From 55-13 sp964501275 (GTDB lineage: Bacteria > Armatimonadota > Fimbriimonadia > Fimbriimonadales > Fimbriimonadaceae): a stretch of 64,000 nt of DNA. The notes under the pieces are model-generated. The model had not been told where the DNA came from. It ran no database searches and saw only the letters and a list, made by a program, of their open reading frames with translations. A program made the position numbers and the translations under genes. Where the stretch lies: NCBI GenBank assembly GCA_964501275.1, contig CAZCSP010000013.1, positions 1 through 64,000 on the forward strand, given 5' to 3'. This document shows, one piece after another, positions 34,686-43,451 of the stretch (the first letter of the stretch is position 1; each line of letters begins with the position of its first letter).

Positions 34686-35831
34686 ATGTTTAAGCACCTG
34701 TTATTGGCAGCTTGCGCGTGCCTGGCTTTGGTCGCGCTTGCTTTTGCCCAAAACCCGACGGCCAAATCGGGCAAGTATGTGGTCGAACTGCGCGTTCCCG
34801 AGGAAGGGGTCTATGCGGGGGAAGAGATCGATATTGAGTTTCGGGTCATGGACTCGACCAAGAACGATGAAATCCTCGGGATGGCGGGAGTTCCCAATGT
34901 GAAGGCTGCCGCCGTCGTCACCATGCCCAGCATGGAAGGGATGCCGGAAGCCAAGCCGAATATCCACGTGGAAGGCGTGCCGGGGGACTATGGGATCGAG
35001 TGCTTTTTTCCCCATGGCGGGGAGTACAAGATCGATCTGTCGCTAACCCCGCCCAATGAGCCTGCTTTCAAGGTCTCGTTCCTGGTGGATGTGAAGGATG
35101 AGAAGCCAAATCGGGCCAAGGCCAAGCCGTATGCGCTGCAAGTCGTGGACGGTCGCGGGGCGAAGGTGGGGCAGCCTTTCAACCTGAAGCTACGGATTCA
35201 GGACGTGAAGAGCAAGTCGGTCGTGAAGGCGTTCGACATGGCCCACGAGAAGTATTTCCACCTGCTGATCGCGAGCAAGGACTTCGAGTGGTTCCTGCAT
35301 GAGCATCCGGAGATGGCTCCCGACGGCACATGGTCGATCCCTGTGGACTTCCCGGCGGGCGGCGAATACTTCATCTATGGCGATGTCGCGCCGGTGGGCA
35401 AGGGGTCGCAGATCCTGATCGCCTCGATTAGGGTGGACGGCCCGCGTCCGGCGTGGCGGGTGAGTTGGGAGCCTAAGGCGACGGGCAGCGATCTCGGGGT
35501 GAACGGCGCGATCTCCTCTTTGGAGGAGGCCTACCCGGTCGGGAAGATGACGACAGTCGTGGTGAAACTCACGGACAAGGACGGCAAGCCAGTGGGGGAT
35601 ACCGTTGCGTGGCTGGGCGCGGCGGGGCACCTGATGATCTTTAGCCAAGATGGCCAGACCGTGGTCCATAGCCACCCGGCGGACGGCGAAGAGAACCAGC
35701 GGCTCGTCAAAGAGGGCGAGTTGAGATTCACAGGGCGATTCCCCAAGGCGGGCGTCTATCGGGCGTTCGTGCAGTTCCAGCGAGGCGAGCACATCCACAC
35801 GATTCCGTTTACGATTGAGGTGAAGGAGTGA
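34686..35831 (+). CDS. Secreted YtkA-like protein with His motifs, metal cluster
   Basis: 381 residues with a clear signal peptide (MFKHLLLAACACLALVALAFA). It carries two or three immunoglobulin-like beta domains; the central segments FHLLIASKDFEWFLHEHPEM and HLMIFSQDGQTVVHSHPAD resemble YtkA/FixH-like domains found beside copper genes, with His pairs that could bind Cu. The end HIHTIPFTIEV adds more His. AAAGGAGAG upstream fixes the start. Its last codons overlap the GTG of the next gene (GTGA), so both are made together. Confidence 0.78.
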   Translation: MFKHLLLAACACLALVALAFAQNPTAKSGKYVVELRVPEEGVYAGEEIDIEFRVMDSTKNDEILGMAGVPNVKAAAVVTMPSMEGMPEAKPNIHVEGVPGDYGIECFFPHGGEYKIDLSLTPPNEPAFKVSFLVDVKDEKPNRAKAKPYALQVVDGRGAKVGQPFNLKLRIQDVKSKSVVKAFDMAHEKYFHLLIASKDFEWFLHEHPEMAPDGTWSIPVDFPAGGEYFIYGDVAPVGKGSQILIASIRVDGPRPAWRVSWEPKATGSDLGVNGAISSLEEAYPVGKMTTVVVKLTDKDGKPVGDTVAWLGAAGHLMIFSQDGQTVVHSHPADGEENQRLVKEGELRFTGRFPKAGVYRAFVQFQRGEHIHTIPFTIEVKE

Positions 35832-37657
35832 GGGGGTTGGGCGTTAGGTTTTGGGTTTTGGGGGTGGGCTTGCTGATCGTGGTTGGCTTGGCATTCGGCC
35901 ACCCCATCCCCAAGTTCAACTTCCCGAGCAAGGCGCTCTCCAAGCTGATCGAGGCTCAGAAGGAGCTGGGTCTTTATAAGAAGAGTTTGGTGGAAGACGG
36001 GAAGTATGGGTGCTGTCTTAAGAAGCCGACGGACGGCTGCAATATGTGCGCGATCCAGACGGGGTCTTGCGCGTGCGCCGCGAACTTGGCCGCCGGGAAG
36101 GGAACCTGCGGCGAGTGCTTTGCGGGGTGGGCCAATGGGCGGGGACTGTTTGACCTGAAGACCTTTGGGATTGGCAATCCTTTGGATATCCCGATCCTGC
36201 CTGCCGTCCAACAAGGGATGCAGGGAGTGCAGCAGGACAAGGAGAATGCCCACCTCAAGAAGTACAAAGCCCTGATGATTGAATCCAAGCGGATCATGGT
36301 CGGGGAGAAGCGGTTCAATTGCTGCGTCGGCCAGGGCGGGTGCGACGAGTGCGCCCAGGAGCAGTATTGTGGGTGCTCGATCAATCTGGTTGAGGATATG
36401 AATAAGAAAAAAGGCGAAAAGATGGATGGTATCTGCGGCCAGTGCATCGACGGGCAGCACGCGGGCCACGGGCGGATCGCGGGCGTCGACCTGAAGCAGC
36501 ATGTCCACCCGATGCCAGATGATATGGGGGCCATGCGGGGCGTCTTCACCTCCTCCATGTCCCAGGAGGCGAGCGGGACCAGTTGGCTTCCGGCGAACTC
36601 GCCGATGCATATGGGGTCACTCGGCACCTTCAATGGTTGGGATATGAGCTATATGGGCTTGGCGACGGCGAATTGGGTGGATACAGGAGGTCGGCGCGGA
36701 GAGTCGCAGATGTTTGGCAATTCCATGCTGATGCTGATGGCCCAGCGGGAAAATTGGCAGGTGCGGTTCATGGGTTCTCTCGACCCGCTGACCAACGGGA
36801 AGAAGGGCTATCCCAATCTGTTCCAAACCGGGGAGACGGCGTTTGGCGAACCTCTGAAGGACCGTCAGCATCCGCACGATGGGATCATGGAGTTGGCGGT
36901 CACTTATTCGTTTGATGTAAGTTCTGGCACAAAAGGATTCTTATATCTTGCGCCGGTTGGTGAGCCGGCTCTCGGCACGGCGGCTTTCCAGCATCGCCCT
37001 AGCGCTTGGGAAAACCCGGAAGCTCCGATTAACCACCACTGGAACGACGGCACCCACATCAGTTCTGGTGTGGTGACGGCGGGAGTGAACTTGGCGGATC
37101 GATGGAAGATCGAGGGTTCGGTCTTCACGGGTCGAGAGCCGGATGAGAACCGCTGGGATATCGACCCGATCAAACTGGATTCGGCGAGCGGGCGGCTGAC
37201 TTTCAACCCGACGGCGGATTGGTCGTTGAGCGCCTCTTACGGATTCCTTCGCAGTCCTGAGACTTTGGAAGACGGGGACCAGCATCGGTTGGCGTTCTCA
37301 GCTTTCCACCAGAGAGGCGATTGGTCTCTGGGGGCGATTTGGAGTCGGAATATCACTCACCATGGGGATACCGATGCGCTGGCGGTTGAGGCGTCTTACT
37401 CGACTTCGGCAGGCTCGCTGTTTGGGCGTTGGGAACGGGTGGAGAAGGATGAATTGGTTAATGTTCCTTCTGGAACTTATACCATTAACAAGTTTACGCT
37501 TGGCGGAGTGCGGAACTTTGCAGTGCGGGATGGGTTCGAGTATGGGGTTGGGGCATATGTGGGCTTATACTCGTTCCCGTCGGCTTTGGATTCGTTCTAT
37601 GGGCGGAATCCGGTGACGGTCGGGATGTTCTTGAGAGTGAGGCCGGGGAGGATGTAG
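35828..37657 (+). CDS. Outer-membrane-type protein with duplicated eight-Cys domain
   Basis: 609 residues. A signal peptide (residues 1-24) precedes two copies of an eight-Cys module: Cys62, 63, 71, 74, 81, 83, 94, 97 and Cys165, 166, 172, 175, 181, 183, 203, 206, that is CC..CxxC..CxC..CxxC in both. Residues from about 245 form an aromatic-rich beta barrel-like region (AVTYSFDVSS, WSLSASYGFLRSP, FEYGVGAYVGLYSFPSA) with many His. The position between a YtkA-like protein and CopZ-CopA suggests a copper-related outer membrane channel or receptor. I know no family with this Cys module. Confidence 0.75.
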   Translation: MRGLGVRFWVLGVGLLIVVGLAFGHPIPKFNFPSKALSKLIEAQKELGLYKKSLVEDGKYGCCLKKPTDGCNMCAIQTGSCACAANLAAGKGTCGECFAGWANGRGLFDLKTFGIGNPLDIPILPAVQQGMQGVQQDKENAHLKKYKALMIESKRIMVGEKRFNCCVGQGGCDECAQEQYCGCSINLVEDMNKKKGEKMDGICGQCIDGQHAGHGRIAGVDLKQHVHPMPDDMGAMRGVFTSSMSQEASGTSWLPANSPMHMGSLGTFNGWDMSYMGLATANWVDTGGRRGESQMFGNSMLMLMAQRENWQVRFMGSLDPLTNGKKGYPNLFQTGETAFGEPLKDRQHPHDGIMELAVTYSFDVSSGTKGFLYLAPVGEPALGTAAFQHRPSAWENPEAPINHHWNDGTHISSGVVTAGVNLADRWKIEGSVFTGREPDENRWDIDPIKLDSASGRLTFNPTADWSLSASYGFLRSPETLEDGDQHRLAFSAFHQRGDWSLGAIWSRNITHHGDTDALAVEASYSTSAGSLFGRWERVEKDELVNVPSGTYTINKFTLGGVRNFAVRDGFEYGVGAYVGLYSFPSALDSFYGRNPVTVGMFLRVRPGRM

Positions 37658-37669
37658 ACCCTTTTCGCC

Positions 37670-37806
37670 GATCCTTCGGTGGTGCTGTGCGGTCCTCGGT
37701 GGTTCTATCTGTGTCATTGGAAGGAAACCACCGGAGAACACCGAGGGCCACCGAAGGAGGATTAACTACGAACTCTCGGCTCCCCGGACCTGGAGGTCCA
37801 GGCTAC
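37670..37806. repeat. Two dispersed repeats upstream of copZ
   Basis: An inverted repeat with CTTCGGTGGTGCTG and CCACCGAAGG ends (37670-37762) and a copy of the GGACCTGGAGGTCCAGGCTAC hairpin (37783-37806). The related copies lie at 20176-20264 and at 40457-40520 and 58977-59020. Confidence 0.65.
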
Positions 37807-37831
37807 GTTTTTGATACGCTAAGGAAAATTG

Positions 37832-38035
37832 ATGAAAACAACTTTGAATGTAACCGGAATGACATGCGCGATGTGCGCCAAGCATGTGGGCGAGGCGATT
37901 GAGTCGGTGGAGGGCGTGACGAACGTGGAGGTCGATCTGGCTTCGGGCGTCGCCACTTTTGAGCTTGGCTCAGGCTCTATGGAGAAGATTATCGAGGCGA
38001 TTGAGGAGGAGGGGTATGAGGCTGTAGAGGCTTGA
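37832..38035 (+). CDS. copZ: Copper chaperone (heavy-metal-associated domain)
   Basis: 67 residues forming one ferredoxin-like HMA domain with the metal motif GMTCAMC, followed by KHVGEAIESVEGVTNVEVDL and the closing IIEAIEEEGYEAVE. It shuttles Cu(I) in the cytoplasm to the P-type ATPase encoded 166 bases downstream. AAGGA before the ATG suits ribosome binding; a TTG three bases upstream is an alternative start. Confidence 0.93.
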   Translation: MKTTLNVTGMTCAMCAKHVGEAIESVEGVTNVEVDLASGVATFELGSGSMEKIIEAIEEEGYEAVEA

Positions 38036-38201
38036 CAAGCGGGTGAGGTCCTTCGACTCGCGACCAGTGAGCGGTCTAGCTACCGCCTTCTGCTGGCTCG
38101 CTCAGGATGACGCCGTGCAGTTTGAATAGAACGAACCTATGCACGACCTTTTTTGAACCACAGATGACGCAGATTTTCGCTGATGAGATTGGATAGAGCA
38201 A

Positions 38202-40388
38202 ATGAACACCCATGCTGAACACCACGAAACCACCTTGGATATCGAGGGGATGACTTGCGCTTCTTGTGTGCGGCGGGTGGAGAAGGCTTTGGCGAAGACG
38301 GAGGGGGTGGAGTCGGCGAATGTGAATTTTGCTACCAACCAGGCTGTCGTCGTCCACTCGGACCACCTGGGACATGATGTACTGAAGAAGGCGGTGGAGG
38401 GGGCGGGATATGGGGTGAGGGAGCCTCAGGACATCCATACCCATCACTCTGCCAGTGAACACGCCGAGCATCTTCGCCTGGAGTCCGAGGCGGAGATGGG
38501 CAAGATGCGGCGGAACTTGGGCATGGCGATCGCGCTCACGGTCCCGGTGGTCGCGGTCTCCATGCTGTGGCATCCTCGCCCGGAGTGGGCGAATATGATT
38601 CTCATGGTTCTCTCGACCTTCGTCATCTTCGGCAACGGAGGGCAGTTCTTCATCGCGGCGCTGAAGGCCCTGCGGCATGGGAGCACGACGATGGACACCC
38701 TGATCGCGATGGGGGCGGGGGCGGCTTGGGGTTACAGCACCTACTCGCTCTTCGCCCACTCCGGCCATGCCCATTTGCAGAGCGAGCATATCTACTACGA
38801 GACCGGGGCGGCGATCGTGACCCTGATCCTAGTCGGGAAGTATCTGGAGGCGAAGGCGAAGACGCGGATGTCGGACGCGATTCGGAAGTTGGCTGGCCTT
38901 GCCCCCAAGGAGGCTTGGGTGGTCTTGCCTAGCGGGGAGGAGGTCTTGCGCCCGCTGGACCAAATCAAGGTGGGCGACTTCCTTCGGGTGAAGCCAGGGG
39001 AGCGGGTGGCGGTGGATGGCGTGGTGGAGAGCGGCGAATCCTATGTGGACGAATCCATGATCTCGGGCGAGCCGATTCCGGTGGCGAAAAAAGAGGGCGA
39101 CCGGGTGACAGGCGGGACGGTGAACGAGGCGGGGTCGTTTGTCTTTCGGGCGGAGAAGGTCGGGTCGGACACGATGCTGGCCCAGATCGCGAAGATGGTT
39201 GCGCGAGCCCAAGGCTCAAAAGCGCCGATGCAGGGGTTGGCGGATCGGGTGAGTTCGATCTTCGTTCCCATCGTCATCTTGATCGCCTTAGGCACGTTTG
39301 CCGGGTATCTGCTCACCGGGCACAGCCTGGACCAGGCAGTGCTTCCCGCGGTGGCGGTTTTGGTGATCGCTTGCCCGTGCGCTCTGGGGCTGGCGACTCC
39401 TACCGCGCTGATGGTCGGGACCGGGCGCGGGGCGGAGTTGGGCATCTTGGTGAAGGATGGCGAGGCGCTGGAGCGGGCGGGGCGGATTCAGACGGTGCTG
39501 CTAGACAAGACCGGAACCCTGACCGTGGGCAAGCCCCAACTGACCGACGTTAAGGCCTTGAACGGCTGGTCGGAGGATGAGGCGTTGGCCCAGGCGGCCT
39601 CCTTGGAGAGCCAGAGCGAACATCCGATTGCCCGGGCGATGGTAGCTGGGGCGGTTGATCGGGGGTTGGCTTTGCGACCGGTTTCCGGGTTCCAGGCTTT
39701 GGTTGGACGCGGTATATCGGGTGTGGTGGATGGCCAGCGACTGGAGATCGTGCGGGCGGAGATCGGGTTGGAGGGCGTGGAGGCCCTGGAGAAGGAAGGG
39801 AAGACGGTCTTCTCCGCTACCCGTGAAGATGGGGCGCGGGCGATTTTTGCGGTCAGCGACGTGGTCTCCCCCACCAGCGCCCAGGCTGTTTCTGAACTCA
39901 AGGCCCTGGGCATCCATCCGGTGATGGTGACGGGCGACAATCGGGCGACCGGGGAGGCGGTGGCGGCTCAAGTGGGGATCGACGAAGTGGAGGCGCAGGT
40001 TTTGCCCGAAGACAAGGCGAATATCGCGGCCCGCTACCAGCAACAGGGGCCGACGGCGATGGTGGGAGACGGCATCAACGATGCCCCGGCTCTTGCCCAA
40101 GCCGACCTGGGCATTGCGATGGAGGAGGGGACGGATGTGGCGATGGAGACCGCCGGGATCACACTGTTGCGCTCCGACCTGCGCGGGGTGCCGCTTGCGA
40201 TCCGGCTATCGAAGGCGACGTTGGGGACCATTAAGAGCAACCTCTTCTGGGCGTTCGTCTACAACGTCGTCATGATCCCGCTGGCGGCTTTGGGGATTTT
40301 GAGTCCCATGCTGGCGGCGGCGGCGATGGCCCTGTCGAGCGTGTCGGTGATTCTGAATTCCTTGCGGCTGCGGCGGTTTGCGGGATGA
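38202..40388 (+). CDS. copA: Copper-translocating P1B-type ATPase
   Basis: 728 residues: one HMA domain at the N-terminus (GMTCASC, residues 16-22), eight membrane helices, the transport motif CPC (about residues 391-393, IACPCALG), the phosphorylation site DKTGT (Asp about 435), the SEHPIARA nucleotide motif and VGDGINDAPAL. It pumps Cu(I) from the cytoplasm to the periplasm, where the upstream YHS, YtkA-like and Cys-rich proteins could receive it. The CPC and the following NxxxPxxALG helix (FVYNVVMIPLAALGI) support copper or silver rather than zinc. Confidence 0.96.
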   Translation: MNTHAEHHETTLDIEGMTCASCVRRVEKALAKTEGVESANVNFATNQAVVVHSDHLGHDVLKKAVEGAGYGVREPQDIHTHHSASEHAEHLRLESEAEMGKMRRNLGMAIALTVPVVAVSMLWHPRPEWANMILMVLSTFVIFGNGGQFFIAALKALRHGSTTMDTLIAMGAGAAWGYSTYSLFAHSGHAHLQSEHIYYETGAAIVTLILVGKYLEAKAKTRMSDAIRKLAGLAPKEAWVVLPSGEEVLRPLDQIKVGDFLRVKPGERVAVDGVVESGESYVDESMISGEPIPVAKKEGDRVTGGTVNEAGSFVFRAEKVGSDTMLAQIAKMVARAQGSKAPMQGLADRVSSIFVPIVILIALGTFAGYLLTGHSLDQAVLPAVAVLVIACPCALGLATPTALMVGTGRGAELGILVKDGEALERAGRIQTVLLDKTGTLTVGKPQLTDVKALNGWSEDEALAQAASLESQSEHPIARAMVAGAVDRGLALRPVSGFQALVGRGISGVVDGQRLEIVRAEIGLEGVEALEKEGKTVFSATREDGARAIFAVSDVVSPTSAQAVSELKALGIHPVMVTGDNRATGEAVAAQVGIDEVEAQVLPEDKANIAARYQQQGPTAMVGDGINDAPALAQADLGIAMEEGTDVAMETAGITLLRSDLRGVPLAIRLSKATLGTIKSNLFWAFVYNVVMIPLAALGILSPMLAAAAMALSSVSVILNSLRLRRFAG

Positions 40389-40456
40389 GTTCGCGCAGCT
40401 AATGCTGCCTTCCCGAACGGGAATCACCACCAACGCACGAAGGAATGGAGGCGCCA

Positions 40457-40620
40457 TCTGTAGCCTGGCCGTCCACGTTCGAGTCCTCCAGGTCCGAGGG
40501 TCTTGTAGTCGTCGCAACGCTTGTGGTTAGACGGCGGCAAAATGCATCCGCCGCCTACAGGGACAATGTCAACGGTGAAGGCGCGGCGAATCCACTGTGA
40601 AACGCTGCATCCGCCATAGA
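40457..40620. repeat. Dispersed repeat cluster after copA
   Basis: CTGTAGCCTGGCC to GGTCCGAGGGTCTTGTAGTC (40457-40520) followed by a full AATGCATCC-core element (40531-40562) and a partial inverted copy to 40617 (GCTGCATCCGCC). Confidence 0.7.
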
Positions 40621-40638
40621 GCTTAGATCCACAAATAA

Positions 40639-40670
40639 AAAAGCCCGCAAGCAACTGCTTGCGGGCTTTT
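40639..40670. terminator. Bidirectional intrinsic terminator
   Basis: A perfect 15-bp stem (AAAAGCCCGCAAGCA and its complement) with a two-base gap, A-rich on the left and T-rich on the right. It lies just past the stop of the helicase gene (minus strand) and past copA, so it can stop transcription in both directions. Confidence 0.92.
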
Positions 40671-40680
40671 GTCTCTTGCC

Positions 40681-42231
40681 TTATCTTCGGGGTTTGCCGA
40701 AGCGCTTGGGGCCGGAGCGGGTTCCTCCGTAGGCGGGGCGGTCGGTTCGGTTGCCGTTGTTTCCGCCGATGCCGGGGCGATGGGCCTGGGGGCTGGAGGA
40801 GTTGCCGGTTCGGGGTTGGCCGTTGTGCTGGCTGTTTCCGGGGGCGGGCTTGGCCCACCGAGGCTTCTTCTCCACCTTTTGGAACTGCTTGGGCGTTCCG
40901 ATGGGCTTGGGTCGCTCGTGCTTCACCGGGGCCGTGGCCTCAACCGGAGGGGTGGGGGTGACGTCGCGGGGCTTCTTGGGCGAGAACGGCCTTTGATCTC
41001 TCGATCTTGGAGCCGGAGCTTCGGGACGCTCGGGTCGGTTGTTGCTTCGGAAGCCCTGGGGCTTGAGGTTAGGCCGATCTGAATTTTGGCGAGGGGCTCG
41101 GCGAACTTCGGGGAGCGATCCGGTGATCACCGACAGTTCCTTGCCGATCAGCCGCTCGATCTGACGAACGTCGCGGTGCTGCTCGGGAAGGGCGAAGGTG
41201 ACGGCTCGGCCCGTTGCGCCAGCTCGACCGGTTCGGCCGATTCGGTGTACGTAGTCTTCGATGCAGTCGGGAAGGTCGTAGTTGATGACCAACTCGATGT
41301 CCTTCACGTCGATGCCTCGCGCCGCGATATCGGTGGCGACCAAGACCCGGAACTCGCCGGACTTGAATCCAGCCAGAGCCGCCTTGCGCTGGGCAAGGGT
41401 TCGGTCGGAGTGGAGTTCAGCCGCGCTGATCCCGAGGTCGCGCACGTTTCGGGCCACCTTTCGGGCGCCGTGGCGAGTTCGCGAGAAGACCAGAACGGTC
41501 CCGTTGTTCTCGTACAGCACGGAGCTGAGGAGGTCGGGCTTCCGATCCTTCTCGACCATGTGAACCTCCTGCTCGACCAGTTCGGTCGGAGTCCCCTGAG
41601 GGGTGACTTCGACTCGGACGGGATCGGTCAGGTAGTTGTTGGCGAGGTCGTTGACCTCTTTGGCCATGGTCGCGGAGAACAGCATCGTCTGCCGCTTGGC
41701 GGGAACCTGGTCCAGGATGTGCTTGACGATGGGCGCAAACCCCATGTCGAACATGCGGTCGGCCTCGTCCAGCACCACCATCGAGACGAATCTCAGGGTG
41801 CAGGTCTTTTGGTAAAGGTGGTCCTTCAGGCGGCCAGGAGTCGCGACGATCACGTTGGGCCGTCGGCGGAGGTCGTTGACCTGTCGGTTCATGGGAGCGC
41901 CGCCGATGAGGACGGCCGTCTTCAGCCCGAGGGCCGAACCTACCTTCTTCAACTCTTCATCGATCTGAAGGGCGAGCTCGCGGGTGGGAGCAAGGATCAG
42001 GGCCATGCCCTGGTTGCTGAGTAATTTTTGAATCATCGGAAGACCAAATGCAAAGGTCTTTCCGGTGCCCGTCTGCGCGATGCCAATGACATCTCGGCCC
42101 GCCAGGGCATGGGGAATCGCTTCGGCCTGAATGGGGGTAGGCGTGGTAAAGCCTAGCTTGTCCAGTTGGCGGTTAATTTCGGGGGACAGCTCCAGGCAGC
42201 CGAAAGCGGTTGTTGTTAGTGTGGGATTCAT
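40681..42231 (-). CDS. DEAD-box RNA helicase, RhlE-like
   Basis: 516 residues. All helicase motifs are present: Q motif GFTTPTPIQ, motif I AQTGTGKT, PTRELALQ, LDEADRM, FSATM, and HRIGRTGRAG in the second RecA domain. The last 140 residues are a low-complexity basic tail rich in Pro, Asn and Arg (SNNRPERPE, RTGNSSSP), as in RhlE, that adds RNA affinity. The role is RNA unwinding in ribosome assembly or decay. The message begins with a short hairpin (42239-42255) between a CATACT box and the start codon. It is opposite to copA. Confidence 0.93.
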   Translation of the reverse strand: MNPTLTTTAFGCLELSPEINRQLDKLGFTTPTPIQAEAIPHALAGRDVIGIAQTGTGKTFAFGLPMIQKLLSNQGMALILAPTRELALQIDEELKKVGSALGLKTAVLIGGAPMNRQVNDLRRRPNVIVATPGRLKDHLYQKTCTLRFVSMVVLDEADRMFDMGFAPIVKHILDQVPAKRQTMLFSATMAKEVNDLANNYLTDPVRVEVTPQGTPTELVEQEVHMVEKDRKPDLLSSVLYENNGTVLVFSRTRHGARKVARNVRDLGISAAELHSDRTLAQRKAALAGFKSGEFRVLVATDIAARGIDVKDIELVINYDLPDCIEDYVHRIGRTGRAGATGRAVTFALPEQHRDVRQIERLIGKELSVITGSLPEVRRAPRQNSDRPNLKPQGFRSNNRPERPEAPAPRSRDQRPFSPKKPRDVTPTPPVEATAPVKHERPKPIGTPKQFQKVEKKPRWAKPAPGNSQHNGQPRTGNSSSPQAHRPGIGGNNGNRTDRPAYGGTRSGPKRFGKPRR

Positions 42232-42238
42232 TAGAAAA

Positions 42239-42255
42239 CGTCCCGAGAACCGGGA
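42239..42255 (-). promoter_or_regulatory. Hairpin in helicase mRNA leader
   Basis: GTCCCG and CGGGAC pair across GAGAA, 7 bases before the ATG of the helicase gene; a CATACT -10-like box lies about 11 bases further upstream. It may tune translation or mRNA stability. Confidence 0.4.
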
Positions 42256-42589
42256 CTGGCGTAAGTATGACAGGTTGGGGGAGGGCGTTAGGGCATTTGG
42301 CGTGAATGCGTGATGAAAGTGATGTGGGTAGGGTGAGGAATCTGGAAAGTACCGTAGTTAGCCCAGTTGGGACGGTTGCGATCCTAGCCTCCTCAAAGGG
42401 GCCAGGATCGCTTCTTGTTGCAAGCCTCTCACGGCATTGCGGGGTTCTCACGAACTCACCTCGATCACGCAGTCATCCCAAAGCCAGGTCCCAACAATCG
42501 CCTTCCCCGATGTGCCATAATCTCCGCACACTCTGAAGACAGCCGGTGGCATGAAGCCGTAATCGACCTATCTGGGTCGGCCAGCCGAG

Positions 42590-42727
42590 GGGATGGTATT
42601 GAAGAATTTGGACCGCCGATCTCCAGATCGGCTTCTCCGGTCTGGGACCGGGGCCGAGGGCTTCCGCCAACCACCTCCGGCGGAAGCCCTCGCTGTTTTT
42701 TCAGAGACGTAAGGTGCGAATAACCAT
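42590..42727 (+). promoter_or_regulatory. Ribosomal L10 leader with attenuator hairpin
   Basis: The stretch before rplJ contains GACCGCCGATCTCCAGATCGGC, a stem (CGATCT/AGATCG) near 42617-42631, then a 14-bp perfect stem (42655-42668 with 42679-42692) followed by a T run (42696-42701). The second hairpin is a terminator-like attenuator; rplJ leaders of many bacteria bind L10-L12 to regulate the operon. Covariance was not tested. Confidence 0.65.
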
Positions 42728-43411
42728 ATGCCAACCGCAGAAAAATCACGCACAATCGAGCAAGCCAAGGAGTGGTATTCCAAGTCCGTCGGCGTAGTCT
42801 TCACCGACTACAGCGGACTGAAAGTGAAGCAGATGCAGGAGCTTCGCCGGAACCTTCGATCGAAGGGCGGCGAGATCCATGTTCTGAAGAACACCCTCTT
42901 CCGAATCGCCGCCGGCGACGACGTGGAGAACATGCCTTCGGAGCTTCACAACGGAACCACGGCCATCACGTTCGTCTTTGAAAACGAAGCCGAATGCGCC
43001 AAGGTTCTGCTCGATTATGCCAAGTCAAGCAAAGTCCTGAAAGTGAAGGGCGGTTACTTTGGCAAGGCGTTCACCGCAAAGGAAGTCGAGGCGCTCTCCG
43101 AACTGCCACCGCGCGATGTTCTCATCGCCCAGGTGATCGGAGCCATCGCCGCGCCGCTCAGCAACCTCGTTGGAACCATCGAAGCCCTTTATGCGGACCC
43201 GATCCGTGTCATTGGCGCCGTGTCCGATAAGGTCGCCGAGGGAAGTCCCGTTCCCGAGGCCAAGGCTGAAGAGGCCGCTCCCGTAGCAGAGGAAGCTCCG
43301 GCTGCAGAAGCTGAGACTCCCGCCGAAACGCCAGCAGAAGAAACCCCCGCCGCAGAAGCTCCCGCCGAGGAGCCTGCGCCCGACGCGAATTCCGAGGAGA
43401 AGGCTGAATAG
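42728..43411 (+). CDS. rplJ: Ribosomal protein L10 with long acidic C-terminal tail
   Basis: 227 residues. The first 170 or so are standard L10 (VVFTDYSGLKVKQMQELRRNLR, VLKNTLFRIA, GKAFTAKEV, LIAQVIGAIAAPLSNLVGTIEAL), the stalk base that carries L7/L12 dimers on the ribosome. The last 52 residues are an unusual Ala-Glu-Pro-rich acidic tail (EEAAPVAEEAPAAEAETPAE and more) beyond the usual length. It is followed 40 bases later by rplL and is led by an attenuator hairpin. Confidence 0.97.
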   Translation: MPTAEKSRTIEQAKEWYSKSVGVVFTDYSGLKVKQMQELRRNLRSKGGEIHVLKNTLFRIAAGDDVENMPSELHNGTTAITFVFENEAECAKVLLDYAKSSKVLKVKGGYFGKAFTAKEVEALSELPPRDVLIAQVIGAIAAPLSNLVGTIEALYADPIRVIGAVSDKVAEGSPVPEAKAEEAAPVAEEAPAAEAETPAETPAEETPAAEAPAEEPAPDANSEEKAE

Positions 43412-43451
43412 CCGCCTCATCCCCTAACCGTATTACGGAGAACCAAAACAA

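Noticed and set aside
33979..38035. Telomere-like function for the GGGTTTTAGG repeats
   Set aside because: The repeats lie inside the scaffold at many gene boundaries with complementary arms, not at ends, so a REP-like origin is more plausible.
40457..40520. tRNA gene (GTTCGAGTCC resembles a T loop)
   Set aside because: No acceptor or anticodon stem fits; the stretch belongs to a dispersed repeat family.
41086..42024. 312-aa open frame opposite the helicase gene
   Set aside because: It mirrors helicase codons; all DEAD-box motifs are on the other strand.
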